Below are positions 1 to 6,310 of a DNA stretch of 11,276 nt, piece after piece. Source of the stretch: Stomatobaculum sp. Lineage in GTDB: Bacteria; Bacillota_A; Clostridia; Lachnospirales; Lachnospiraceae. The notes below the pieces were generated by a model. The model was not told the origin of the DNA. It worked only from the letters and a program-made list of their open reading frames with translations, and did not search any database. Position numbers and translations under genes: made by a program. Within the stretch, counting starts at the first letter, position 1; each line of letters opens with the position of its first letter. The DNA is taken from the NCBI GenBank assembly GCA_017449925.1, contig JAFSYO010000114.1:1-11276 (forward strand). Direction: 5' to 3'.

Positions 1-27
1 TCCGACGTAGACTGTGCTATACTTCAT
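1..27 (-). CDS. Start of a probable IS110-family transposase (partial)
   Basis: Only nine codons are inside the window, reading MKYSTVYVG from an ATG at 27. A GGAGG ribosome site (35-39) sits seven bases upstream, which supports a real start. The peptide resembles the beginning of many IS110-family transposases, where a short basic/aromatic start leads into a V-G-(M/I)-D-V-x-K motif carrying the first catalytic aspartate of the DEDD domain. That motif would lie just outside the window. Such enzymes move a transposon using a bridge RNA from the element's own non-coding end. The family call rests on recalled similarity over nine residues, so it is tentative; the start itself is better supported than the name. 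Confidence 0.45.
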
Positions 28-30
28 TTG

Positions 31-125
31 ATGACCTCCATTTGTATGCGGTAATTCCTGTTACATTTGTCTTTGCCGACTTGTAGTATACAGGTAAATC
101 CACGAACCTACAAATCGGAGGTCAT
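31..125 (-). promoter_or_regulatory. Leader inverted repeat able to mask the ribosome site
   Basis: Arm 31-46 and arm 109-125 are reverse complements over 16 bases, with one extra base in the outer arm. On the minus strand the inner arm contains the GGAGG ribosome site of the gene starting at 27. RNA entering from upstream, for example from the oxidoreductase gene at 170-1216, would carry both arms and could bury the site. RNA started inside the loop would carry only the inner arm. The pairing is seen directly; the regulatory role is inferred. Confidence 0.55.
85..113 (-). promoter_or_regulatory. Possible promoter inside the leader loop
   Basis: On the minus strand there is a -10-like TATACT (plus positions 85-90, 5/6 to consensus) and a weak -35-like TTGTAG (108-113), 17 bases apart. 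The start point would be near 78, inside the loop of the inverted repeat, so the transcript would lack the masking arm. The weak -35 keeps confidence low. Confidence 0.35.
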
Positions 126-169
126 TACATATTGTCTAAACAGAGGCAGCATCCAAGCGGCAGGAGTGT

Positions 170-1216
170 TCAATTTGTGGTTTCTGCGAAGGTGATCCCG
201 AGAGGTTTTCCCAGTGCCGCAAGCTCTTCGCAGACTTCCTCCGGGAGGTCGATGCCGCTTTCTGAGAGGGCAGCGGCGCTTCTCGCGGAGCGCTCGCCGG
301 GCATCAGGATTTCCGTGAATCCGCCGGCCTTTTTAAGGGACTTCGCTTCTTCAGAGAAGGAGGAAACACCCTGGCGGAAAGTATCGACGTCGATGAAATG
401 GGATACGTCGATCGCGCCAAGAAAGTGCCCGACCCCCTGGGGGGCGTCAAATTGATAGAGGTCATGCAGGTGGGAAGCAGTCCCGGCGCCGGAAAGAACG
501 CCTGCCAGCAGTTCCACGATAATGGCGATGCCGCTGCCCTTTGGCCCGCCGATGGGGACAAGGGAGCCTTTTCTGCCTTCCGCCGGGTCTGTAGTAGGCT
601 GGCCGTTCCGGTCCAGAGCCCAGCCCAGCGGAATCTCTTTCCCGAGTTTCTGGGCGAGGATCAGCTTTCCAAGAGCCACCACAGAGGGAGTCATGTCCAG
701 CACCACCGGGAAATCCGCACTGGGAACAGCCACACAGACCGGATTCGTGCCCATAAAGGGCTCGGAGCTTCCGTAGGGTGCGATCTTCGCGGTCAGATTG
801 GTGCAGCAGAAGCCGATCATGCCGGCAGCCGCTGCTTTTTTAGTGTAGAATGCCGCCGCGCCGAAGTGGTTCGAATTTTTGACGGTGGCAAAGCAGCATC
901 CGGTCTCCCGGGCCTTTTCAATGCAGCGCTCCATGGCATATCCCGCGCTCATGGCACCGAAAGTATTGCCCGCATCGATCGCCAGGGCAGAGGGACTCTC
1001 CTTTATGATCCGGATGTTGTTTTTCTTTTCTACGAGGCCTTTGTCCAGGCGTTCCATGTAAATGGGAAGACGGCTCACGCCGTGGGTGCTGACACCTGTG
1101 AGGTCCGCGTCCACCAGCATGTCAGCGACCGCCGCGGCGCAAGATTCCTCCACGCCCTTCGCAGTCATGACCTTCCGGCAGTATTCGTTTAAGTATTCGG
1201 CAGAAAAATGTCTCAT
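170..1216 (-). CDS. Ldh-family NAD(P)-dependent oxidoreductase
   Basis: This 348-residue protein belongs to the malate/L-lactate dehydrogenase family (COG2055), which is unrelated to classical Rossmann lactate dehydrogenases. Family motifs are present in order: THGVSR (44-49) with the active-site His45 and Arg49, VKNSNHFGAAAFY (112-124) with His117, GTNP (157-160), DMTPSVVALGK (174-184), GWALD (198-202), PTTDP (207-211) and GGPKGSG (223-229). Length is normal and the chain looks intact. Members reduce or oxidise 2-hydroxy/2-oxo acids, ureidoglycolate, diketogulonate or cyclic imino acids such as piperideine-2-carboxylate; sequence alone does not decide which. GGAGG ends seven bases before the ATG. 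It follows the amidohydrolase and gltS on the same strand but is separated from them by a strong terminator, so it is probably transcribed on its own yet serves the same locus. Confidence 0.92.
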   Translation of the reverse strand: MRHFSAEYLNEYCRKVMTAKGVEESCAAAVADMLVDADLTGVSTHGVSRLPIYMERLDKGLVEKKNNIRIIKESPSALAIDAGNTFGAMSAGYAMERCIEKARETGCCFATVKNSNHFGAAAFYTKKAAAAGMIGFCCTNLTAKIAPYGSSEPFMGTNPVCVAVPSADFPVVLDMTPSVVALGKLILAQKLGKEIPLGWALDRNGQPTTDPAEGRKGSLVPIGGPKGSGIAIIVELLAGVLSGAGTASHLHDLYQFDAPQGVGHFLGAIDVSHFIDVDTFRQGVSSFSEEAKSLKKAGGFTEILMPGERSARSAAALSESGIDLPEEVCEELAALGKPLGITFAETTN

Positions 1217-1278
1217 GTTATTTCCTCCCCCGTACTATTCGCTGCATTTAATCAAAGTGTATCGGTTGCCTTAAACAG

Positions 1279-1284
1279 AGTATA
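1279..1284 (-). promoter_or_regulatory. Extended -10 promoter for the Ldh-family gene
   Basis: The minus strand reads TGGTATACT, a TATACT -10 with the TGn extension, about 60 bases before the start codon. No good -35 is seen at 17 bases, as is common for extended -10 promoters. A short GGGA/TCCC inverted repeat lies just upstream (about 1290-1301). Placement between the upstream terminator and the gene fits independent transcription. Confidence 0.4.
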
Positions 1285-1311
1285 CCATATGGGAATCTCC
1301 CCCTAATACTT

Positions 1312-1367
1312 AAAAAAGCCGCGCGGCGAAGTCTGACCGGAATTGGTGCAGACTTCGCCGAACGGCT
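1312..1367 (-). terminator. Rho-independent terminator after the amidohydrolase
   Basis: Read on the minus strand, arm 1349-1367 pairs with 1317-1335 over 17 of 19 positions around a 13-base loop, followed by a run of six T (1312-1317). It lies about 35 bases after the amidohydrolase stop and closes the gltS-amidohydrolase unit. Confidence 0.9.
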
Positions 1368-1399
1368 TCATATTTTAAGGAGGAAAATATGAGTAAAAA

Positions 1400-2554
1400 T
1401 TATAATAAATTGTAAAATGGCAGGTTGTTAAAGGCCCATTCGCCTTCCATCATCGCCGCGGCGGGAGTCAGAAGCTCAGATCCAGTGACCGATACGCCTC
1501 TGGCATCCACGAAAGTGACAGGCTTCTGTTCTCTCTGGAAAACGGCAATGTCTGCCACGGCGCCTGCTTTCAGGCAGCCGATCTGTCCGGTAAGGCCCAA
1601 AAGAGCAGCGGGCTTTTCGGTGACGGTGGCCAGCACATCCGGGAAAGACATGCCCATCGCCATGAACCTGTTCATCAGATAGGGCAGCGAAACCGCGGGA
1701 GTGTTCCCGAAGGTGTTCCTGGTCAGGTCTCCGGAAATGATGTCCGGCAGGAAACCTGCACGGATGGCTTTTCCGGCGATCTCATGGCCCAGGTGGCCTT
1801 TTCCGCAGGCGGACTCGAAAATGATTCCTTTCTCTCTGCCGCGGAACACTTCTTTGGAGATCCCGTCTCCGTCCTGGATGCCTTTCTGTGGCGTGAAGAC
1901 GTGGCAGAAAATATCACCGGGACGAAGGATATCGATCAGTTCCGAAATATCTCCTTGGAAAGCCGGCATGTGCACGGAGACACGGAGACCTGCTTTTTCG
2001 GCGATCCGGACTGCCGCCCGCAGAGCTTCAAAGCTAGTGGTGTTGCTGATCTCGCAGATATCTTCACTGATACGCACTTTGATGCCGCAGATCAAGTCCG
2101 GATACCGCCTGCAGAGCTTCAGGATCTTCGCCTCGTTGTAATAGGCCGGATTGATATTTTCCGGGTGATCGCCGAGGCAGCTGAGGCCTTCGGAAGAAAC
2201 ATTCAGGAAGATTCCGGCGTGGCGCTTTTCCTTCAGGGAAAGGGTGCTGATGAAGGTCTCCACATTGGAATCCCCGGCGCTGCCGGCATCGACCGCGTAA
2301 GTGACGCCGGTGGCGGGATAAACTGCAAATTCCAGTGAAGTGTTGGTGCCGCCGCTGAAGAAATGAGCGTGGTAGTCGATCAGGCCGGGGGTAACAGTCA
2401 GTCCCCGGAGATCGATTTCATTTTTCGTTTCGCCTTTGACAGACGGGGCGATCTCTGCGATCACCCCATCCAGCACTGCGATATCCATCGGCGTGCCGTC
2501 CAGGCCGTTTGCCTTATCTGTCAGAATACCATTTCTGAGAATGTGGTCGTACAT
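1400..2554 (-). CDS. Amidohydrolase-superfamily metallohydrolase (Atu3266-like)
   Basis: A 384-residue TIM-barrel amidohydrolase of the dihydroorotase-like 'amidohydrolase/deacetylase' group. The metal and catalytic set is complete: HxH at His62 and His64 (IDYHAHF), the lysine expected to be carbamylated at Lys159 (GIKVR), His195 (SVHMPAF), His218 (FCHVFTP) and the catalytic Asp276 (SGDLT). An N-terminal strand plus a C-terminal segment (about 325-365) make the usual small beta domain. A binuclear-metal cytoplasmic hydrolase of amides, esters or cyclic ureides/imides is expected; some relatives deacetylate N-acetyl-(R)-mandelate, but the substrate here is unknown. AGGAG lies seven bases before the ATG. 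The gltS-like gene ends 38 bases upstream on the same strand with no terminator between, so the two are likely one transcript and the transporter probably imports this enzyme's substrate or a relative of it. Confidence 0.92.
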   Translation of the reverse strand: MYDHILRNGILTDKANGLDGTPMDIAVLDGVIAEIAPSVKGETKNEIDLRGLTVTPGLIDYHAHFFSGGTNTSLEFAVYPATGVTYAVDAGSAGDSNVETFISTLSLKEKRHAGIFLNVSSEGLSCLGDHPENINPAYYNEAKILKLCRRYPDLICGIKVRISEDICEISNTTSFEALRAAVRIAEKAGLRVSVHMPAFQGDISELIDILRPGDIFCHVFTPQKGIQDGDGISKEVFRGREKGIIFESACGKGHLGHEIAGKAIRAGFLPDIISGDLTRNTFGNTPAVSLPYLMNRFMAMGMSFPDVLATVTEKPAALLGLTGQIGCLKAGAVADIAVFQREQKPVTFVDARGVSVTGSELLTPAAAMMEGEWAFNNLPFYNLL

Positions 2555-2592
2555 GGCGGGTCTCCTGTCTTCGAATGCAGGTGTTCAGGTCG

Positions 2593-3987
2593 TCAGGACT
2601 GGCTGATCTGGTGAGCTCTCGGTCTGTCGCTGTTGTTGAAGATGATATCTGTAAACTTACGCTCTTTGTGCCAGAAGAAGACTCTTGCGATGATGAAGAA
2701 CACAAGCCACAGGCCTGCGCTGAAACCGAACATGACGATCGGGGCCACAACGAAAGCCAGGGCAGGTGCGAACATGATGTAGGGCAGGGACCAGGGATAG
2801 CAGAGGGCTGCGGATGCAGCGCCGGACTCGTGGCCGGTGGTCTCGAACTTCGGGTCAACGACGCGGAGCAGCATAAGACCTGTTGCAAGAACGCCGCTCT
2901 CAAGGCCGTAAGCAGTAACAGTACGCTCGAACCAGTCATCATCGAACATCTTGTAGCCGAAGTAGAAGTTCACAACGATGTTGCCAAGCATGACAGCGAG
3001 GATCGTTACGACCAGCGGAACAGTGTAAAGGGCAAAGACCTTCAGGGACAGGGTAGCGATAGCGGAGCAGACAAGGTAGTCGAGGGCCACGCCGGAGATG
3101 CGGTCCAGGGTGGGTCTGTCAAGATAGTCCTGCAGGCCGAGCTTGTTCATGACAAAGTTCAGAAGGGCGCCGACACACATTGCGCAGGCGAACAGCGGGA
3201 CGTTGCTGAGGATCGGGTGCAGGGACACAAGGCCTTTGGAAAGAAGGGTTGCGCCGCCGTAAACGATACCGACAAAGGAGAGCTGCAGTGCCAGCGGATC
3301 AAGCGCGTCATTGTAAGTAACGGCCTTTCCGAGGGACACTCTCTTCTCCATCGGGACGATACCTTCCTTCAGGTCCTGCGGAACGTTCTGGGGCTCGTCG
3401 ACCATCTTCGCGTAGCCTCTGCGGACTGCGATGTTGATGATGATCATACCGAAAATGATACCGGAAAGGATACCTGCAGTCGCCATGGTGTTTGCGACAG
3501 CCGGGCCATCCGCCCAGCCTGCCTGCGCCAGAGCCTCACCGGCTGCGTTCGCAGTGCCGTGTCCGCCGTGGAAGCCGAACACCGGGGTCAGACCGAAGCA
3601 GAAGGGAAGGTTGGAGTAAAGGGGCATCAGCAGCATGGTGATTCCAAGTCCAAGGCAGACCTGAGTCTGATGGACCAGTCCCCCCTGGGTCACAGCAGAG
3701 AACGCTGTTCTCCCAAAACTCTTGCTGGAAGATTTCTTTCCAAGGAAGGAAAGTCCGAGAACGATGTTGACCAGCTGGCCAGCCCAGCCGCCCATAGTAT
3801 CAGTTACAGGGAAAGAGAAGGGCAGGACCTTGCCGAGGATCTGCGGCCCGAAGATCAGGCCAACGAAACCTGCCAGCAGGGATGCCGGAATATAAAGGTT
3901 CTGGAATGCTTTGACATTCTTTCTGAGGGTGATGCCGATGAGAAGCAAGGTGCTGAGAAGGGCAAGATCGGTCAAAACGGCTTTCAT
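2593..3987 (-). CDS. gltS: GltS-type sodium/glutamate (carboxylate) symporter
   Basis: A 464-residue polytopic membrane protein of the ESS family (COG0786), which couples Na+ entry to glutamate or similar carboxylate uptake. The start is set at 3987, where AGGAGG precedes ATG by six bases; a longer reading from 4104 would add 39 unconvincing residues running across the promoter. The N-terminus (LLLIGITLRKNVKAF...IPASLLAGFVGLIFGP) and GGHGTA (141-146), followed by small residues, match the GltS core repeats, and about ten or more hydrophobic helices are visible. Length is close to the family norm (about 400-460). It is the first gene of a transcript with the amidohydrolase. Because of that partner, the real substrate may be an acidic N-acyl compound or other dicarboxylate rather than glutamate; the symbol denotes family, not proven specificity. 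Confidence 0.9.
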   Translation of the reverse strand: MKAVLTDLALLSTLLLIGITLRKNVKAFQNLYIPASLLAGFVGLIFGPQILGKVLPFSFPVTDTMGGWAGQLVNIVLGLSFLGKKSSSKSFGRTAFSAVTQGGLVHQTQVCLGLGITMLLMPLYSNLPFCFGLTPVFGFHGGHGTANAAGEALAQAGWADGPAVANTMATAGILSGIIFGMIIINIAVRRGYAKMVDEPQNVPQDLKEGIVPMEKRVSLGKAVTYNDALDPLALQLSFVGIVYGGATLLSKGLVSLHPILSNVPLFACAMCVGALLNFVMNKLGLQDYLDRPTLDRISGVALDYLVCSAIATLSLKVFALYTVPLVVTILAVMLGNIVVNFYFGYKMFDDDWFERTVTAYGLESGVLATGLMLLRVVDPKFETTGHESGAASAALCYPWSLPYIMFAPALAFVVAPIVMFGFSAGLWLVFFIIARVFFWHKERKFTDIIFNNSDRPRAHQISQS

Positions 3988-4049
3988 ACATTTCCTCCTG
4001 TTTTTTAGTGCTTGGTTTACAGGTTCCCCCGGGTCTTTCTTATGTACAA

Positions 4050-4078
4050 AGTATAGAAAAAACAGTAAACAATGTGAA
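4050..4078 (-). promoter_or_regulatory. Promoter of the gltS-amidohydrolase transcript
   Basis: On the minus strand TTCACA (-35, plus 4073-4078, 5/6) and TATACT (-10, plus 4050-4055, 5/6) are 17 bases apart. The leader would be about 55 bases. Confidence 0.65.
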
Positions 4079-4139
4079 ACAGTATTTTTTGTAGAAAACG
4101 ACAATAAAAATGTTGTTTAACTATAGAGATTATAAGATA

Positions 4140-4169
4140 CTGACACAGCGTTCCATTTGTAAGTATAAT
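4140..4169 (+). promoter_or_regulatory. Promoter of the plus-strand dehydrogenase gene
   Basis: CTGACA (4140-4145, 5/6) and a consensus TATAAT (4164-4169) are 18 bases apart, giving a leader of about 110 bases. This promoter diverges from the gltS promoter with about 60 bases between their -35 boxes. A shared regulator could bind in the AT-rich gap, but no clear operator is seen. Of the 298 bases between the two genes, the rest holds only these promoters and the leader. Confidence 0.65.
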
Positions 4170-4285
4170 GATAGAAGAGAAGAATCTGCTGAGGCGAATG
4201 CCCGGGTATTATACTGGCGGATTGTGTGGAGACTTGCGGAGAATTGGGGAAGTTCATGGAGATTCATGGAAAGAGAGGAAAGGAC

Positions 4286-4969
4286 ATGGCGTTGACAGCA
4301 GCAGTTCTTGGAGCGGGAAGAATGGGTTCGGTGGCGGCGGAGCAGCTGCCGGGCGATGTGCGGAAACTGATCGTGGATATGGACGAGGCTGCCGCGAAGC
4401 GCATTGCGGAGAAGACCGGCGGCGAGGCGCACACGGATTATGAGAGCCTCTCTTTGGCTGATGTGGTTTTTCTGGTGCTGCCCGCGACGGTCATTCCCAA
4501 GGCAGCCGAAGAGGCTGCAAGTCATATGAAGACCGGGGCTGTGCTGGTGAACATGTCTACCAAGGGAGAATTTCCGGAAGACCTCGCAGCGCGGTACCCC
4601 TCGCTTTCCATTGTCTGCGCGAAGATCATTGGCCACGCTGATTCCATGCGGGAAGGCGCGCCGTCCCTGGTGGTGACGGACACAGAGGACGAAAAGGTGC
4701 TGGAGCTTCTTCGGTACCTGCTGCCGGGCTACGCAGGAGTGGTCCAGGGGGACGTGACCTTGGTCCCGAAGCTCAGCACCATCGCCTCCACGGAAGGAAT
4801 CCGGGCAGCGGTCCGCGTGAAGAAACAGGCGGAAGCCCTGGGAATTCCGGAAGGGTGGTTCAGGCCGCTTATCTATACTGTCTGCGCAGGCACGGCCAGG
4901 GCATTCATCGACGGCAACATGGGAGAGTTCGCGCGGCAGCTGGCGGAGCAGTTCGCGAAGGAAGAATAA
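4286..4969 (+). CDS. NAD(P)-binding dehydrogenase, P5C reductase/F420-oxidoreductase-like fold
   Basis: A 227-residue protein beginning with a Rossmann dinucleotide site, VLGAGRMGS (7-15). An acidic residue at the end of the second strand (LIVDMD, Asp31) usually favours NAD(H) over NADP(H). VVFLVLPATVIP (60-71) and TGAVLVNMSTKG (83-94) fit strands 4-5 of 6-phosphogluconate/P5CR-type folds. The helical C-terminal part (about 158-225) is shorter than in ProC and lacks the usual GSGPAY-type motif, so it is not called proC. ATG 4286 is chosen because GAGAGG (4273-4278) precedes it and the protein then starts right at the Rossmann fold; in-frame starts at 4226 (GTG) and 4256 (ATG) are possible. 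It is divergent from gltS with its own promoter and terminator. A role in reducing an imine or oxo intermediate of the neighbouring pathway is inference. Confidence 0.8.
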   Translation: MALTAAVLGAGRMGSVAAEQLPGDVRKLIVDMDEAAAKRIAEKTGGEAHTDYESLSLADVVFLVLPATVIPKAAEEAASHMKTGAVLVNMSTKGEFPEDLAARYPSLSIVCAKIIGHADSMREGAPSLVVTDTEDEKVLELLRYLLPGYAGVVQGDVTLVPKLSTIASTEGIRAAVRVKKQAEALGIPEGWFRPLIYTVCAGTARAFIDGNMGEFARQLAEQFAKEE

Positions 4970-4982
4970 CAATGAAAGACTG

Positions 4983-5024
4983 GGCTGTCGTACTAAGAAA
5001 AGTTAGTACGGCGGCCTGTTTTTT
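4983..5024 (+). terminator. Rho-independent terminator after the dehydrogenase
   Basis: A 14-bp stem (4983-4996 with 5003-5016, including two G-U pairs in RNA) closes a six-base loop and runs into a T-rich tract (5017-5024). It begins 13 bases after the stop codon. Confidence 0.92.
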
Positions 5025-5117
5025 AAGAAATCCCGGGTATTATTTTTGGAAATTAGAAATGATTGAGGGGATCAAGAAGAACTGAAGGGATTGTGAAGAT
5101 ACAGGAATCGACGCTTT

Positions 5118-5150
5118 GGGGGCATATTCGTAACTACTCAAATGCACTCC
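5118..5150 (-). repeat. Intergenic repeat, copy A (reverse)
   Basis: The most diverged and shortest copy of a four-copy repeat in the gene-free stretch 4970-5507. Read on the minus strand it opens with GGAGTGC and closes with ATATGCCCCC. Copy B follows in the same orientation after 47 unrelated bases. Confidence 0.6.
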
Positions 5151-5197
5151 TTTTTTCTGGCGGTGGATTCCGGGATTTCGCTCAATTCTTACTAGTT

Positions 5198-5233
5198 GTG
5201 GGGGCATAGAGGCCAAGTCCTCAACAGCACTCC
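5198..5233 (-). repeat. Intergenic repeat, copy B (reverse)
   Basis: Read on the minus strand: GGAGTGC, then a GAGGACTT core, then CTCTATGCCCCCAC. It matches the reverse complement of copy C at 29 of 36 positions without gaps, so B and C could form a long hairpin with a loop of about 20 bases (5234-5253). Confidence 0.8.
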
Positions 5234-5253
5234 ATCACTTACAAATGACACAA

Positions 5254-5292
5254 GGGAGTGCAGGCGAAGACTTGGGCTCTATAGCCCCACGC
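5254..5292 (+). repeat. Intergenic repeat, copy C (forward)
   Basis: A 39-base copy: GGGAGTGC at the left, AGACTT in the middle, TATAGCCCCACGC at the right. It shares both ends exactly with copy D, which begins 105 bases further on. Confidence 0.8.
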
Positions 5293-5358
5293 TTCATTGA
5301 AAACAGAGTAAAAAGTGCTTAAATACAGCCAAATTGAAGGTAAAACCGGTTCAGGGAA

Positions 5359-5397
5359 GGGAGTGCAAAGAAGGACTTTTCGAGTATAGCCCCACGC
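5359..5397 (+). repeat. Intergenic repeat, copy D (forward)
   Basis: A 39-base copy of the same length as C, with identical eight-base left and 13-base right ends and a diverged middle. Because C and D are 105 bases apart they stay in one reading frame on the minus strand, giving the peptide pattern AWGY...CTP twice in an otherwise unconvincing 68-codon frame. Confidence 0.8.
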
Positions 5398-5407
5398 AAG
5401 CTGTACA

Positions 5408-5441
5408 GAATAAGAGACTGCCGCATCAGATGATGCGGCAG
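5408..5441 (-). terminator. Probable terminator after the nitroreductase-like gene
   Basis: A perfect 10-bp stem (5418-5427 with 5432-5441) has a four-base loop. On the minus strand it is followed by a T-rich but interrupted run (TCTCTTATTCT). It lies about 65 bases past the nitroreductase stop. The imperfect T tract lowers confidence. Confidence 0.6.
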
Positions 5442-5507
5442 CCACGCCGAGAAGTGGTTTATTAAACTAGACTTAGTTTATACCTTTTAATTGAGTCTGA
5501 CCTAAGC

Positions 5508-6194
5508 TTATTTTCCTTCAATCAGTCTTACTTTATCCTTGAATGCAGCCCGCTCACTGGCTCCCGTGGTGCTGTCGACTGCATCGTCCGCTTTACCGAT
5601 CAGCAGGACTGACACAGCTTTCAGAGAGCGGTCGATGCCGAACTCATCACAGAAGTGATCGTGCTTTTCTCCGTTCAGCGTCACCACCGGGCCGTAGACG
5701 ATTTTCGCCCCGTATCCCAGGGAGACTGCCGCAATGTACATGTTCTGCACTGCCAGGCCGCAGTCGAAGGAGGGATCCGGCGAGCGGGAACCCTCGTCCA
5801 TGTAAACAAGGATCGCAAGCGGCGAATCACCGAGGCCAGCCTTCGCGCCGTTCGCGGGTCTGGGCGGTGCGGTGCCATTCGTACCGGCGGGAGCAGCGCC
5901 ATTTGCACCGGCGGGAGCGGCGCCCGGGGGCATCATGCCGGAACCGGCCACTTCTTTCATCATAGCTTTGTCAGTCAGCGCCACAAAAAGCCACGGCTGC
6001 TGATTCATTGCGCTCTCTGCCTTCAGTCCGGCGTTCAGAATAGTGTTGATATCCTTTGCCGGAACCGCTTCATCCGAGAAAGCCTGAGTGGTGCCTGCCC
6101 GCATGATAACATCGGCCCCGGTCTCTGCAAAGGCAGTGAAGGAAAGACAGTGGATCATCAGCAGCAATGCCACAGCAAAAGACAGTTTTTTCAT
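5508..6194 (-). CDS. Exported nitroreductase-family protein
   Basis: A 228-residue protein started at 6194, where AAGGAGGT lies eight bases before ATG; a longer frame from 6245 would only add residues before a clean signal peptide. Residues 1-23 have a KK n-region, a hydrophobic core and an AFA site before Glu24, fitting Sec export and signal peptidase I. No lipobox is seen. The nitroreductase fold follows: AGTTQAFSDEAV (33-44), ILNAGLKAESAMNQQPWLFVAL (52-73, the conserved SAxNxQPW region), LAILVYMDEG (126-135), DCGLAVQNMYIAAVSLGYGAK (144-164) and AVSVLLIG (193-200). The usual Arg-Arg-Ser FMN-phosphate motif is reduced to MRAGTT. A Gly/Ala/Pro-rich insert (about 89-121) with a two-unit repeat interrupts the fold. 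A flavin enzyme outside the membrane is the likely reading; substrate and cofactor retention are unknown. It is monocistronic, divergent from the moxR operon. Confidence 0.85.
   Translation of the reverse strand: MKKLSFAVALLLMIHCLSFTAFAETGADVIMRAGTTQAFSDEAVPAKDINTILNAGLKAESAMNQQPWLFVALTDKAMMKEVAGSGMMPPGAAPAGANGAAPAGTNGTAPPRPANGAKAGLGDSPLAILVYMDEGSRSPDPSFDCGLAVQNMYIAAVSLGYGAKIVYGPVVTLNGEKHDHFCDEFGIDRSLKAVSVLLIGKADDAVDSTTGASERAAFKDKVRLIEGK
5874..5921 (-). repeat. Two-copy 24-bp tandem repeat within the nitroreductase gene
   Basis: Units 5874-5897 and 5898-5921 differ at only a few positions and encode the eight-residue units APAGANGA and APAGTNGT in the low-complexity insert. An in-frame unit of this kind can gain or lose copies without breaking the frame. 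Confidence 0.8.
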
Positions 6195-6233
6195 AGTTTT
6201 AGACCTCCTTACAGCTGGTTCTGCATATAGTCT

Positions 6234-6239
6234 ATTATA
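6234..6239 (-). promoter_or_regulatory. Possible -10 for the nitroreductase-like gene
   Basis: A consensus TATAAT on the minus strand lies 39 bases before the start codon. No convincing -35 is seen at 16-18 bases, so a regulated or activator-dependent promoter is possible. Confidence 0.4.
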
Positions 6240-6310
6240 CATCAAAAGCAGGCGGGCCGCCGGAAAGTTTCAGCCTGTCCTGTATCCGGCTTTCGTCATA
6301 GTATTCGGGG

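Noticed and set aside
132..455. 107-codon plus-strand frame starting after a GGAGG at 117-121
   Set aside because: The GGAGG is part of the inverted repeat of the transposase leader, and the frame overlaps the C-terminal part of the Ldh-family gene on the opposite strand.
398..1192. 264-codon plus-strand frame opposite the Ldh-family gene
   Set aside because: Antisense shadow of a gene with complete family motifs; no domain and no convincing ribosome site.
2575..4008. 477-codon plus-strand open frame covering all of gltS
   Set aside because: It is fully antisense to a clear ESS-family transporter, has a charged, Cys/His-rich low-quality composition with no recognisable domain, and is explained by codon bias of the real gene.
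4130..4972. 280-codon minus-strand frame opposite the dehydrogenase
   Set aside because: His/Arg-rich shadow composition; it also spans the plus-strand promoter region. The plus-strand frame has a Rossmann motif.
4201..5043. 12-base direct repeat CCCGGGTATTAT at 4201-4212 and 5032-5043, flanking the dehydrogenase
   Set aside because: In a window of this size a few 12-base matches are expected by chance and the flanks do not extend the match, so it is not taken as a target duplication.
4972..5085. 37-codon frame directly after the dehydrogenase (MKDWAVVLRK...)
   Set aside because: It has a weak ribosome site, but it lies across a strong terminator stem and T tract. The terminator explains the sequence better and the peptide matches nothing recognised.
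5118..5397. CRISPR array
   Set aside because: Repeats change orientation, differ in sequence and length, and have uneven gaps of 47, 20 and 66 bases.
5239..5445. 68-codon minus-strand frame with a repeated AWGY...CTP peptide
   Set aside because: The peptide repeat arises from DNA repeat copies C and D, which are 105 bases apart and so stay in frame. There is no ribosome site and the frame runs through a terminator stem.
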